A stretch of DNA of 64,000 bases from Brevundimonas pishanensis (lineage in GTDB: Bacteria; Pseudomonadota; Alphaproteobacteria; Caulobacterales; Caulobacteraceae): NCBI RefSeq assembly GCF_022750635.1, contig NZ_JAJKBG010000001.1, forward strand, positions 372,001 to 436,000, written 5' to 3'. A program made the position numbers and the translations under genes. The notes below the pieces were generated by a model. It made no database searches. It was not told where the DNA came from and saw nothing but the letters and a program-made list of their open reading frames with translations. Every line of letters starts with the position of its first letter. Within the stretch, counting starts at the first letter, position 1. Positions 54,558 through 63,396 of this stretch are shown in pieces.

Positions 54558-55451
54558 GTGAGATTCGTTGAAGACCATAATCCTGTCGACCGGCTGGCCC
54601 TCGCTGTGGCCGTTGAGCCGGATCGTCTGCGTCCCATGCCTCTGCGGCACAGGGAGGATGCTGTGCGCCAGATCCTCCAGACGGCGGCCGACGCGGGGAT
54701 TTCCATGGTCGCGACCAAGCCCGAGGGCGATGGTGAACGCCTGCTGGGCCAGTCGTGGCCTTTCCCGTCGCCATTCCGCGTTTCTGTCCGCACCGTCAGC
54801 CTGTCCGATGGTATCGATCGGGCCGAAGCCCGCGCCCGTCGCTCGCTGGAGCATATGGGTTTGCCGCGCGGCGAGGTCGTGCTGGTCGAGAACGCCTCCG
54901 ATCTTGCCGGGGCCGAAGGTCGGGCACTGTGGGACCGCCTGCTGGCCATGAAGGATCGTGGCCTGTTCCGGAAGGTCGGCTTCATTGCCAACATCGAAGA
55001 TAGTCCTGCGACGCTGGCCCGCCGCTTCCGCCCCGATGTGGTGCAGTTGCCGTGCAATGTGCTGGATCAACGCGCGCTGAAGAACGGCACCATCGAGGCG
55101 CTGGCCGAGCAGGAGGTAGGCGTCCACCTGTCGTCGGTGTTTGCCAAGGGGCTGTTGTTCTCTACATCCGATCGTCTGCCGGAAGGGTATTCGGTGTTTG
55201 CGCCATCGCTGTCGCGCGTCCGTCGTCGTCTGGCCGAAGCGCGTGTCGACCCGATGCAGGCCGCCCTGACCTACGCCCTCAACCTGAAAGGCGTCGAGCG
55301 CGTGATCGTCAAGGTCAACTCGGCCCCGCAGCTTCGGGCCATTCTTGCGGCCTCCTATGCGCCGTGCCCGGATGTGGACTGGGGCACGATGGCGCTGGAG
55401 GAAAGCTCTGCCGCGCTCAGTGCGCGTCTTCGCGTGGGTCACGCAGCCTGA
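54558..55451 (+). CDS. Degenerate aldo/keto reductase-like protein
   Basis: 297 residues starting at GTG 54558. The overall pattern follows the aldo/keto reductase barrel: AVRQILQTAADAGISMVAT, GERLLGQSWP, a RRSLEHMGLPRGEVVLV strand, VGFIANIEDSPATLARRF and FRPDVVQLPCNVLDQR. The catalytic tetrad looks lost: the Asp/Tyr segment reads VATKPEGDGERLLG (A52 where Asp is expected, no Tyr), the Lys region reads VSVRTVS, and the His region VLVENASD. It may be a pseudoenzyme or bind a different ligand. It is followed by mutS in the same direction, 85 bases apart. Confidence 0.72.
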   Translation: MRFVEDHNPVDRLALAVAVEPDRLRPMPLRHREDAVRQILQTAADAGISMVATKPEGDGERLLGQSWPFPSPFRVSVRTVSLSDGIDRAEARARRSLEHMGLPRGEVVLVENASDLAGAEGRALWDRLLAMKDRGLFRKVGFIANIEDSPATLARRFRPDVVQLPCNVLDQRALKNGTIEALAEQEVGVHLSSVFAKGLLFSTSDRLPEGYSVFAPSLSRVRRRLAEARVDPMQAALTYALNLKGVERVIVKVNSAPQLRAILAASYAPCPDVDWGTMALEESSAALSARLRVGHAA

Positions 55452-55536
55452 TTGTGGCCGATCCCCAAGGCTTTTGGGGATCATCTGCACGCCCGCCCTT
55501 GAGACGAAGCACGCGATCCGCCACCCTGTAGGCCGT

Positions 55537-58236
55537 ATGAACGCGCCTCTGTCCCACCCGCCCAAAGTTGATCTGACGCCTGATGCCGGCACCACGCCCG
55601 TCATGGCGCAATTCCTGACGGCCAAGGCTGGCCACCCGGACTCCATCCTGTTCTTCCGGATGGGCGATTTCTACGAGTTGTTCTTTGATGACGCGGTAAC
55701 GGCTGCTGCGGCTCTGGGCATCACCCTGACCAAGCGCGGCAAGCACAAGGGCGAGGATATTCCGATGGCAGGCGTGCCGGTGCACGCCATGGACGGCTAT
55801 CTGGCGCGTCTGATCCGCCAGGGCTTCAAGGTTGCCGTCTGTGAACAGTTGGAAGACCCCTCCGAAGCCAAGAAGCGCGGCTCCAAGGCGGTGGTTCACC
55901 GCGACGTGGTGCGCGTGGTCACCCCCGGCACCCTGACCGAAGACAGCCTGCTGGATGCACGCGGAGCCAACCGGCTCGCGGCTGTGGCTATCCGCAAGGG
56001 CCGCGCTGCTGTGGCTGTAGTCGAACTGTCGGCAGGGGCTGTGGATTCCGTGGCGTGCGACATCGCCGATCTGGGCTCGGTCCTGGCGGCGTTCCGCCCG
56101 TCAGAAGTTCTGGTGCCGGACCGGCTGTTCAGCGACAGCGATCTGAAGGCTGCCTTGGATGGTTCTGGAGGTGTAGTGCAGGCCATTCCCCAAGCCTTGG
56201 GCGAGCCCGCCGGGGCGCGCGATCGCGTGCAACGCCTTTACGGCGTGTCGGCGCTGGATGGATTCGGCGCGTTCGAAGAGGCCGAAGTCTCGGCGCTGGG
56301 CCTGATTGCTGCCTATCTGGAAACCACGCAGGCGGGTAAAATCCCTGCGCTTGCCCCGCCGCGCCGCAGTGGCGACGTAGGCCATCTGGCCATCGATCCG
56401 TCCACGCGTCTCAGCCTCGAGATTGACCGCAACCAGCGCGGCGAGCGCGATGGCTCGCTGCTCCACGCCATCGACCGGACCGTGACCTCGGGCGGAGCCC
56501 GTTCGCTGGCTGAGCGGGTGGCGCGGCCTTTGTGTGATCCGGCCGCGATTAATCAGGGGCTGGATGCGGTGGAGTGGTTGCTGGAGCAACGTCCCCTGCG
56601 CCGTGATTTGCGCGACGCTCTGCGATCCAGTGCAGATGTTGCACGCGCGACCTCCCGTTTGGCTCTGGGCCGTGGAGGGCCGCGTGACCTGTCCGCCATT
56701 CGCTCGGGTCTGCTGACGGCCGAACTGCTTAGCGGAATGTTTGCCGCAGCTGTGGCCGATCCGATTGCCGCCCCTCCTGCCCGTATTATGGCAGCCTTGG
56801 CATCGCTGGCTCTGGACGCGGAACTATCCCAACTGCTGGGCGATCTGCGCGACGGGTTGGTGGATGAGCCGTCCCATCTGGCCCGCGATGGTGGCTATGT
56901 GAACCCTGGCCACAGACCGGAGTTGGATGCCGCACGCGCGCTTCGCGACGACAGCCGACGCGTCATCGCCGATCTGGAAGCCCGTGCGGTCGCCGAGAGC
57001 GGGGTGGCTTTCAAGGTGCGCCACAACGCGGTGCTGGGGTATTTCCTCGAGGCCTCGGCCAAGGCTGCCGAACCTCTGATGCGGGCTGGGCCCGACAGCC
57101 CCTTCATCCACCGTCAGACCCTCGCCAATCAGGTGCGTTTCACCACGGTCGAGCTGTCGGAACTGGACGCCAAGATCAGTCAGGCCGGTCACCGCGCCTT
57201 GGCGATCGAAACCGAAACCTTTGAAAATTGGCGTCGCGAAGTCGCTCGTCTGGCTCCGAAGCTTCAGGCCGTCGCCGAGGCTATCGCCGAACTGGATGCC
57301 CACGCCGGTCTGGCCGAATGGGCCGAAGAGGTCGGTGCGGTCCGGCCCGTCGTGGATGACAGCCTGTGCTTCTTCGTTGAAGGCGGCCGCCACCCCGTCG
57401 TCGAGGCGGCGGTAAAGGCGCAAGGCAACCCCTATACCCCCAATGACTGTTGCCTGTCGGGTGATGGTCAGGGCGGCAGCCGCCTGTCGATTGTCACGGG
57501 CCCGAACATGGCCGGTAAGTCGACCTTCCTGCGCCAGAACGCCCTGCTTGTTATTCTGGCTCAGGCCGGAGCTTTCGTACCCGCACGCACCATGCGTCTG
57601 GGTGTTGTGGACCGTCTGTTCAGCCGTGTCGGCGCAGGCGATGATCTGGCACGTGGTCGCTCGACCTTCATGATGGAAATGGTCGAGACCGCCGCCATCC
57701 TGACGCAGGCCACACCGCGCAGCTTTGTCGTGCTGGACGAAATCGGTCGCGGCACCGCCACCTATGATGGCCTGGCCATCGCATGGGCGACCGCCGAGGC
57801 GCTGCATGAAACGAACCGAAGCCGTACCCTTTTCGCGACCCACTATCACGAACTGGCACGGCTCGAAGAGCGACTGGATTTCGTCTCCAACCTGTCGATG
57901 GCTGCCAAGGAGTGGAACGGCGATCTGGTCTTCCTGCACGAGGCTGTGAAGGGCGCGGCGGACCGCTCTTATGGTGTGCAGGTCGCGCGTCTGGCCGGCG
58001 TTCCGGCCAAGGTCGTCAGCCGCGCCAAGTCTGTGCTGGACAAGCTGGAAAAGGAAAAGACCTCCGGTTCCAGTCTCGAGGAACTGCCGTTGTTTGCAGC
58101 GGCCGCACCGGATCCGGAACCCGTTGGCCCGTCGCCCGTCGATGCGGCCTTGGACGAGATCAATCCGGACGATCTGTCGCCGCGCGAAGCGCTGGAGGCT
58201 CTGTACCGCCTCAAAGGCCTGTCGAAAAAGCCATGA
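55537..58236 (+). CDS. mutS: DNA mismatch repair protein MutS
   Basis: 899 residues, full length. The mismatch-recognition region is HPDSILFFRMGDFYELFFDDA with the essential Phe-x-Glu, the clamp and lever domains follow, and the ATPase shows Walker A GPNMAGKSTFLRQ and Walker B VLDEIGRGTATYDGLA. The C-terminal tail is rich in Pro and Asp. ATG 55537 is used; the frame extends further upstream but inside the preceding gene. The stop overlaps glnD (ATGA). Confidence 0.98.
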   Translation: MNAPLSHPPKVDLTPDAGTTPVMAQFLTAKAGHPDSILFFRMGDFYELFFDDAVTAAAALGITLTKRGKHKGEDIPMAGVPVHAMDGYLARLIRQGFKVAVCEQLEDPSEAKKRGSKAVVHRDVVRVVTPGTLTEDSLLDARGANRLAAVAIRKGRAAVAVVELSAGAVDSVACDIADLGSVLAAFRPSEVLVPDRLFSDSDLKAALDGSGGVVQAIPQALGEPAGARDRVQRLYGVSALDGFGAFEEAEVSALGLIAAYLETTQAGKIPALAPPRRSGDVGHLAIDPSTRLSLEIDRNQRGERDGSLLHAIDRTVTSGGARSLAERVARPLCDPAAINQGLDAVEWLLEQRPLRRDLRDALRSSADVARATSRLALGRGGPRDLSAIRSGLLTAELLSGMFAAAVADPIAAPPARIMAALASLALDAELSQLLGDLRDGLVDEPSHLARDGGYVNPGHRPELDAARALRDDSRRVIADLEARAVAESGVAFKVRHNAVLGYFLEASAKAAEPLMRAGPDSPFIHRQTLANQVRFTTVELSELDAKISQAGHRALAIETETFENWRREVARLAPKLQAVAEAIAELDAHAGLAEWAEEVGAVRPVVDDSLCFFVEGGRHPVVEAAVKAQGNPYTPNDCCLSGDGQGGSRLSIVTGPNMAGKSTFLRQNALLVILAQAGAFVPARTMRLGVVDRLFSRVGAGDDLARGRSTFMMEMVETAAILTQATPRSFVVLDEIGRGTATYDGLAIAWATAEALHETNRSRTLFATHYHELARLEERLDFVSNLSMAAKEWNGDLVFLHEAVKGAADRSYGVQVARLAGVPAKVVSRAKSVLDKLEKEKTSGSSLEELPLFAAAAPDPEPVGPSPVDAALDEINPDDLSPREALEALYRLKGLSKKP

Positions 58237-60899
58237 CCCTGGATCCGCGCCTGATCGAGGCGGCAAGCGCCGCAGACGTAAGGGGCGCGGTTGCAGCCTA
58301 TCTGCGCGAAGGGTTCGAGGCGGGTCGCGAACGGGCACGGCGCCGTCTTGAGAGCGGAGGTGACGGGGCCGAGGTCGCCCGTCTCTACGCTGAAGCAGCC
58401 GACAAGCTTTTGACCGAGCTATGGGCCGTTGCGACCGAGGTGCTGTATCCGCATCCCAAAGACCGGCTCTGCCTGTTGGCCGTTGGCGGATACGGGCGCG
58501 GGGTGCTGGCACCCTATTCGGATTTGGACCTGCTGTTCTTGCGGCCCTCTACGCCGACCAGCGAGCGCGCCGCTCAGGTGGTCGAGTTTGTGCACTATGT
58601 CCTTTGGGATCTGGGCCTGAAGGTCGGCTCGGCGTTTCGCTCCTTCCGTCAGGCGGTGGAGCAGTCGCAATCCGACATGACGATCCGCACCACCATGCTC
58701 GAGGCGCGGGTCATCGCGGGCGACGAGCGGTTGGGCAACGATCTACTGAAAAAGGTTCGCGCGTGGATACGCGAGACGGACCCCAAGGCCTTTATCGCCG
58801 CCAAGATGGAAGAGCGCGACGTCCGGCTGAAGAAGACCGGTAGCGTTCGTAACCGCGTCGAACCCAACGTCAAGGACGGCAAGGGCGGGCTGCGGGACTT
58901 GAACACCCTGTTTTGGATTGCCCTGTCGATCGACCCCGACAACGAGCGCGGCAAGGGCGCTCTGACGGAACTATTGAGCGCGCGCGAGATGCGAAGTTTC
59001 CGCGAGGCGATCGGTTTCCTGTGGCAGGTGCGTATCCATCTGCATCTTGTAGCGGGGCGGGCCGAGGAAAAGCTGACGTTCGACTTCCAGCCTGAAATCG
59101 CACGCCGCATGGGCTGGCGCGGTCGGGGAAATGAACTGGCGGTGGAGCGGTTTATGCGCCGCTATTTCCTTGTTGCCGGTCAGGTGGGCGGGCTGACGCG
59201 CGCTGTGTCGGCCCAGTTGGAAGCTCGACAGCAGAAGCGGTCGGAAGGTCTGTCACGCGGCCTGTCGCGGTTGTTCAGGCGCGGGCGCGGACAGCTGGCC
59301 TTCGAGGGCCTGTCCGTCGAGCAAGGGCGACTGACAGTGAATAACCCCAATGTCTTTGCCCGCGATCCGGTGCGCCTTCTGATGTTGTTCGTCGAGGCGG
59401 ACAGGCTGGATATCGACCTGCACCCCGATGCCTTCACCGCCGTCATCCGTTCTCTGGGGCTGGTGACGCCAGCGGTGCGGCGCGACCCGCGGGCGTCGGA
59501 TGCCGTGCTGCATTTGCTGGCACGAAGCCGGCGTCCCTATCGTGTTCTGTCGCTGATGAACGAGACGGGATTGCTCGGTCGGTTCCTGCCGGAATGGGGG
59601 CGGATCGTCGGCCAGACCCAGTTCAATATGTACCACGCCTATACGGTCGACGAGCACACGCTTCAGGCCATCGGCATCATCGACGACATCAAGAAGGGCA
59701 AGCTGGAAGCAGACCATCCGGCGGCCTCGACTATCATCCACCGCATCGTCGATCCCGAGGCCCTGATGCTGGCCATGCTGTTGCACGATGTGGGCAAGGG
59801 CGGGGATCGTGGTCAGTTGGAGGATGGCGCTATCTCCGCACGCCGCGCTTGCGAGCGGCTGGGTATTGATCCACGCCGCATCGAATTGGTGGTCTGGCTC
59901 GTCAGCCATCACCTGTTGATGAGCGACTATGCGCAAAAACGCGACGTATCCGATCCCGCCACTGTGCGGGCGTTTGCCGAAGCCGTAGGCGATCTGGAGC
60001 GGCTGCGCATGCTGATGGTGCTGACGGTCGCCGATATCCGCGCCGTCGGACCGGGAGTCTGGAACGGGTGGAAGGGCCAGCTCATGCGCGCCCTGTTTGA
60101 CAAGACCGAGGCCCTCTTCAAGGGTGACACCGTGACAGGCGACGATATCGGCGACGACTATGCCGATCTGATTGAGCGGGCGCGCTTCGCCGGTGTGGCG
60201 GTCGAGACGGCTCTGCCGCAGGCCGCGCTGGAGTCCACATCTCGCATTGCTGTGGCGACCAATGATCGCAAAGGCCTGTTCGCAGACATGGCTGCGACTT
60301 TGTCACTGGCAGGGGCCGATATCGTGGGCGCGCGGCTCGCCACGCGCGAAGACGGGACGGCGCTGGAAATCTTCGAAATCCAGGACGGTGTCGGGGCAGC
60401 CTACGGCCTGAACGAGCCGCGGCGTCTGGCATTGTTGGGCCGCGCCCTGGAGCGTGCGGTCCTGAAAGGCGCGCGCACCTCGGCCCAGCAGGCGCATCGC
60501 GTTACCGCCCGCCGCGCCATCTTCGACGTCCATCCGGTAGTGCGGATCGACACCAAGATCGTGCCCCATGCTGTGGTGGTCGAGGTGTCGGGTGCAGACC
60601 GCCCCGGCCTGCTGTCCGAGTTGGCACGCGCCTTCTCGGCGCATGACCTCTCGGTCCGCTCGGCCCACATCGCCAGCTTTGGCGAGCGGGCAGTGGATGC
60701 CTTTTATCTAACGGATATGAAGGGCAACAAACCTTCGGACGCGGGGCAGCTGGATCGCCTGCGGCAGGATTTGATTGCCATTCTGGATGCCAAACCACTG
60801 GCCCCCGAGGGCCGTACCATCACGCCCGTGCGCGCCAGCCTGCGCGATGTTTCCGATATCGACGCGGTCCCCGTATCCAAGACGCCTCGGTCGCGCTAA
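58233..60899 (+). CDS. glnD: [Protein-PII] uridylyltransferase / uridylyl-removing enzyme
   Basis: 888 residues, standard GlnD. The nucleotidyltransferase site is AVGGYGRGVLAPYSDLDLLFL; the HD hydrolase domain has LLHDVGKGGDRGQLEDGA and VVWLVSHHLLMSDYAQKRD; two ACT domains occupy the C-terminus (RIAVATNDRKGLFADMAATL and VVVEVSGADRPGLLSELARAF). It senses glutamine and switches PII by adding or removing UMP. It starts inside the mutS stop codon, and murJ begins 24 bases after its end: the three form one transcription unit. Confidence 0.97.
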   Translation: MTLDPRLIEAASAADVRGAVAAYLREGFEAGRERARRRLESGGDGAEVARLYAEAADKLLTELWAVATEVLYPHPKDRLCLLAVGGYGRGVLAPYSDLDLLFLRPSTPTSERAAQVVEFVHYVLWDLGLKVGSAFRSFRQAVEQSQSDMTIRTTMLEARVIAGDERLGNDLLKKVRAWIRETDPKAFIAAKMEERDVRLKKTGSVRNRVEPNVKDGKGGLRDLNTLFWIALSIDPDNERGKGALTELLSAREMRSFREAIGFLWQVRIHLHLVAGRAEEKLTFDFQPEIARRMGWRGRGNELAVERFMRRYFLVAGQVGGLTRAVSAQLEARQQKRSEGLSRGLSRLFRRGRGQLAFEGLSVEQGRLTVNNPNVFARDPVRLLMLFVEADRLDIDLHPDAFTAVIRSLGLVTPAVRRDPRASDAVLHLLARSRRPYRVLSLMNETGLLGRFLPEWGRIVGQTQFNMYHAYTVDEHTLQAIGIIDDIKKGKLEADHPAASTIIHRIVDPEALMLAMLLHDVGKGGDRGQLEDGAISARRACERLGIDPRRIELVVWLVSHHLLMSDYAQKRDVSDPATVRAFAEAVGDLERLRMLMVLTVADIRAVGPGVWNGWKGQLMRALFDKTEALFKGDTVTGDDIGDDYADLIERARFAGVAVETALPQAALESTSRIAVATNDRKGLFADMAATLSLAGADIVGARLATREDGTALEIFEIQDGVGAAYGLNEPRRLALLGRALERAVLKGARTSAQQAHRVTARRAIFDVHPVVRIDTKIVPHAVVVEVSGADRPGLLSELARAFSAHDLSVRSAHIASFGERAVDAFYLTDMKGNKPSDAGQLDRLRQDLIAILDAKPLAPEGRTITPVRASLRDVSDIDAVPVSKTPRSR

Positions 60900-60923
60900 G
60901 CGACTTTTGACGAGGAGCCGTCT

Positions 60924-62609
60924 GTGACCGATCAGTTTAATAATCCGATGCCCAAACCCGCGACCGAAGTGTCGCCCGCTGACGCTGGCGAGGCCGTGCT
61001 GGAGCAGGCTCCGGTCACGCCCAAGAGCACGGGTGTCGCCAAGTCGTCGGCCATCTTCAGCGGCATGACCCTGCTCAGCCGTCTGGCGGGTTTCGCACGG
61101 GACATCGTCATTACGGGTGCGCTTGGGGCCTCTGCCGGGCCGGCGGCCGATGCCTATTATACGGCGCTGAACTTCCCCAACCTGTTCCGTCGCATCTTTG
61201 CCGAAGGCGCTTTCGCAGCGGCTTTTGTTCCTGCCTATTCCCGCACGCTGAAAACTGACGGTCCGGAGGCCGCCGACAAGGTCGCTACCGATGCTCTGGC
61301 GGTTATCGCCACGGTGACGGTGGTGCTGACGATCATCGCCCAGATCGCCATGCCTTGGCTGATGACGGTGATCAATGTCGGCTTTCTCGATGATCCGGCC
61401 CGCTTCAAACTGGCGGTGGTGCTGACGCAGATCACCATGCCCTATCTGCCCTGTATGGCGATTGCGGCCTTGCTGAGCGGGGTGCTCAACGCGCGTGGCA
61501 AATTCCTTGTGTCGGGTGCCTATCCGATCCTGTTGAACGTCATCATGCTGGCTGCGGTCCTGCCGGTTACGGGCGGCCCTGTCGCATCGGCAACAGCCGC
61601 GAGCTGGTCCGTTCTGGTCGCCGGTATTGCGCAGGCTGGCCTGTGCTGGTGGGCCGTGCGCAAGGCCGGAGCCAACGTTCGCTTTTCTCTCCCGCGCATG
61701 ACGCCTGCGGTGAAGGCGATCATCATTACGGCCATTCCCGCAGCCATCGGCAACAGCGCGACCCAGATCAACGTCTTCCTCTCGGGCAATCTGGCCAGCT
61801 TCGTCGATGGCGGCCGTACATGGCTGGCGACGGCTGATCGTCTTTATCAACTGCCCTTGGGGCTAGTCGGTGTGGCCATCGGTATCGCCCTGTTGCCGCG
61901 CCTGTCGGCAGCCGTTGCGGGTGGCGATCATGACGAGCAGCAGCGCTCGATGGACGAGGCCTTGATCTTGTCTATGGCTCTGACGCTTCCGGCGACGACG
62001 GCCTTGATGGGTATGCCCTACTTCCTCATCGACGGGCTTTACACCCGCGCCGAGTTCCTGACCTTCGACGCGGTCAATACGGCCAAGGCCCTTTTCCACT
62101 TTGCGTGGGGCGTGCCAGCCTTTGTGCTTATCCGGATTCTGGCACCGGCCTTCTATGCGAGGTCGGACAGCCGCTCGCCGATGCGATTTGCCCTGATTTC
62201 GGTGGTTGTGAATGCGGCTGTCGCGCTTAGCCTGTTCCCGTTCCTGAAGATTTCCGGTCTGGCCGTGGCGGTCAGCGCTTCGGCCTGGGTCAACGCCCTG
62301 CTGTTGGCAGCGACTTTGTGGAAGCGTGATCACTATCGCCCCAGCGCCCACGCCGTTCAGCGTCTCGTCCGCATTGCTCTGGCCAGCGCGGGCATGGGGG
62401 TGTTCGTCGCCCTGTGCAGTTGGGCGCGTCCTTATATCGAGGGTCCGATTGGCCAGCTTATGTCTATGTTGGGCACGACCCACGGCGTCAAAGAACTGGC
62501 CATGCTGGTGGTCGTCGGCTTCGGCGGGATGACCTATGTAGTGCTGGCTTTCGCCACCCGCGCCGTGACCGTCTCGGAGATCAAGCGCCTGCTACGCCGT
62601 GGGGCCTGA
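60924..62609 (+). CDS. murJ: Lipid II flippase MurJ
   Basis: 561 residues with 14 predicted membrane helices. MTLLSRLAGFARDIVITGALGAS is the conserved N-terminal pattern (Arg in the cavity), followed by YTALNFPNLFRRIFAEGAFAAAFVPAYS, SGVLNARGKFLVSGAYPILLNV and GVAIGIALLPRLSAAVAGGD. It flips lipid II for peptidoglycan synthesis. The start is GTG 60924 with GAGGAG ahead. Third gene of mutS-glnD-murJ. The 3' end overlaps a convergent gene by 18 bases. Confidence 0.97.
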   Translation: MTDQFNNPMPKPATEVSPADAGEAVLEQAPVTPKSTGVAKSSAIFSGMTLLSRLAGFARDIVITGALGASAGPAADAYYTALNFPNLFRRIFAEGAFAAAFVPAYSRTLKTDGPEAADKVATDALAVIATVTVVLTIIAQIAMPWLMTVINVGFLDDPARFKLAVVLTQITMPYLPCMAIAALLSGVLNARGKFLVSGAYPILLNVIMLAAVLPVTGGPVASATAASWSVLVAGIAQAGLCWWAVRKAGANVRFSLPRMTPAVKAIIITAIPAAIGNSATQINVFLSGNLASFVDGGRTWLATADRLYQLPLGLVGVAIGIALLPRLSAAVAGGDHDEQQRSMDEALILSMALTLPATTALMGMPYFLIDGLYTRAEFLTFDAVNTAKALFHFAWGVPAFVLIRILAPAFYARSDSRSPMRFALISVVVNAAVALSLFPFLKISGLAVAVSASAWVNALLLAATLWKRDHYRPSAHAVQRLVRIALASAGMGVFVALCSWARPYIEGPIGQLMSMLGTTHGVKELAMLVVVGFGGMTYVVLAFATRAVTVSEIKRLLRRGA

Positions 62610-63155
62610 TTTCAGCGAAATGAGTGCCACGAGGCCCTGCTGGAAATCCAGCGGTCCTCGTGGGCCATTGAGCACTGTCGTCAGGGCTGTCAGCGGCCCG
62701 TCCATGCTGGCGAAGACGCTCAACAAAGCCCGCCGATAGAGGGGCCAGCCGCGACGCACGTCCCGCCCGCGATAGGGATGCACGGCATTGGCCTCATAGA
62801 GGGCGACCTTGATGGCCATCATCTTGAACCGCAGCACCGGCCCCTCCAGGCGAAGGTCTTCCTTCTCGCTTAAAGCGAAATCGATGGCCTGAAGTCGGCG
62901 GATCATCTCGCGGGTATCGTCACGTGCAATCTTGAGCGCCGCCACAAACGACTCGTCGAGATGGTAGGCCAGCACATCCGGCCCTTCGGAGAGGATCAGG
63001 TCGCGGCGGTATTCCTGCACTTCCTCGAACAGCACCAGCATCAGTCGGAGCATGCGTTCCAGTGCCTGAGTGGGAGAAAACCCTTCAGCGGGGGCGACGT
63101 CGAACTCATCCATCTTGGGGGTTCCGGACACAGTTACGGTTGGTTGATGTAACAT
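62592..63155 (-). CDS. Hypothetical protein convergent with murJ
   Basis: 187 residues with no domain that I recognise. It is charged and mostly helical (ERMLRLMLVLFEEVQEYRRDLILSEGP, ALKIARDDTREMIRRLQAIDFALSEKEDL) and has a conserved-looking centre MMAIKVALYEANAVHPYRGRDVRRGWPLYRRALLSVFASMDGPL. ATG 63155 and 63113 are both possible starts. No signal peptide or membrane helix is seen. The stop codon lies inside the murJ 3' end (18-base overlap). Probably a real cytoplasmic protein of the Caulobacterales; function unknown. Confidence 0.68.
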   Translation of the reverse strand: MLHQPTVTVSGTPKMDEFDVAPAEGFSPTQALERMLRLMLVLFEEVQEYRRDLILSEGPDVLAYHLDESFVAALKIARDDTREMIRRLQAIDFALSEKEDLRLEGPVLRFKMMAIKVALYEANAVHPYRGRDVRRGWPLYRRALLSVFASMDGPLTALTTVLNGPRGPLDFQQGLVALISLKSGPTA

Positions 63156-63189
63156 AGATATCCCAGGAATAGAGTTGGTTCCCGGTTAC

Positions 63190-63240
63190 CGAGGGCTTAA
63201 CCACGCTTCGGGCGGGCGCGGTTTGAGCGGGTTGCCCTCG
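63190..63240. repeat. Inverted repeat in the trpS leader region
   Basis: CGAGGGC (63190-63196) is matched by its complement GCCCTCG (63234-63240), 37 bases apart, with G/C-rich sequence between. It is part of the 241-base gap before trpS, where I see no gene. A second element, the 14-bp palindrome CTGCTGGCCAGCAG, lies at 63345-63358. Confidence 0.5.
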
Positions 63241-63396
63241 TGCCACCGAGAGGATAAGCCACTGCCCATGCTCCGTGGATTGCCCCGACTGACAGGACGA
63301 TGGCGCGGCTGACCTTATGTCAGCCTGCTTTTACCTGTTGCTGCCTGCTGGCCAGCAGCCACGCTCCCAAGACCGCCTTACTCCCAGAGCTTACCC

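Noticed and set aside
56824..58512. 562-codon minus frame over mutS and glnD
   Set aside because: It overlaps two certain genes, has no recognisable motifs and no Shine-Dalgarno.
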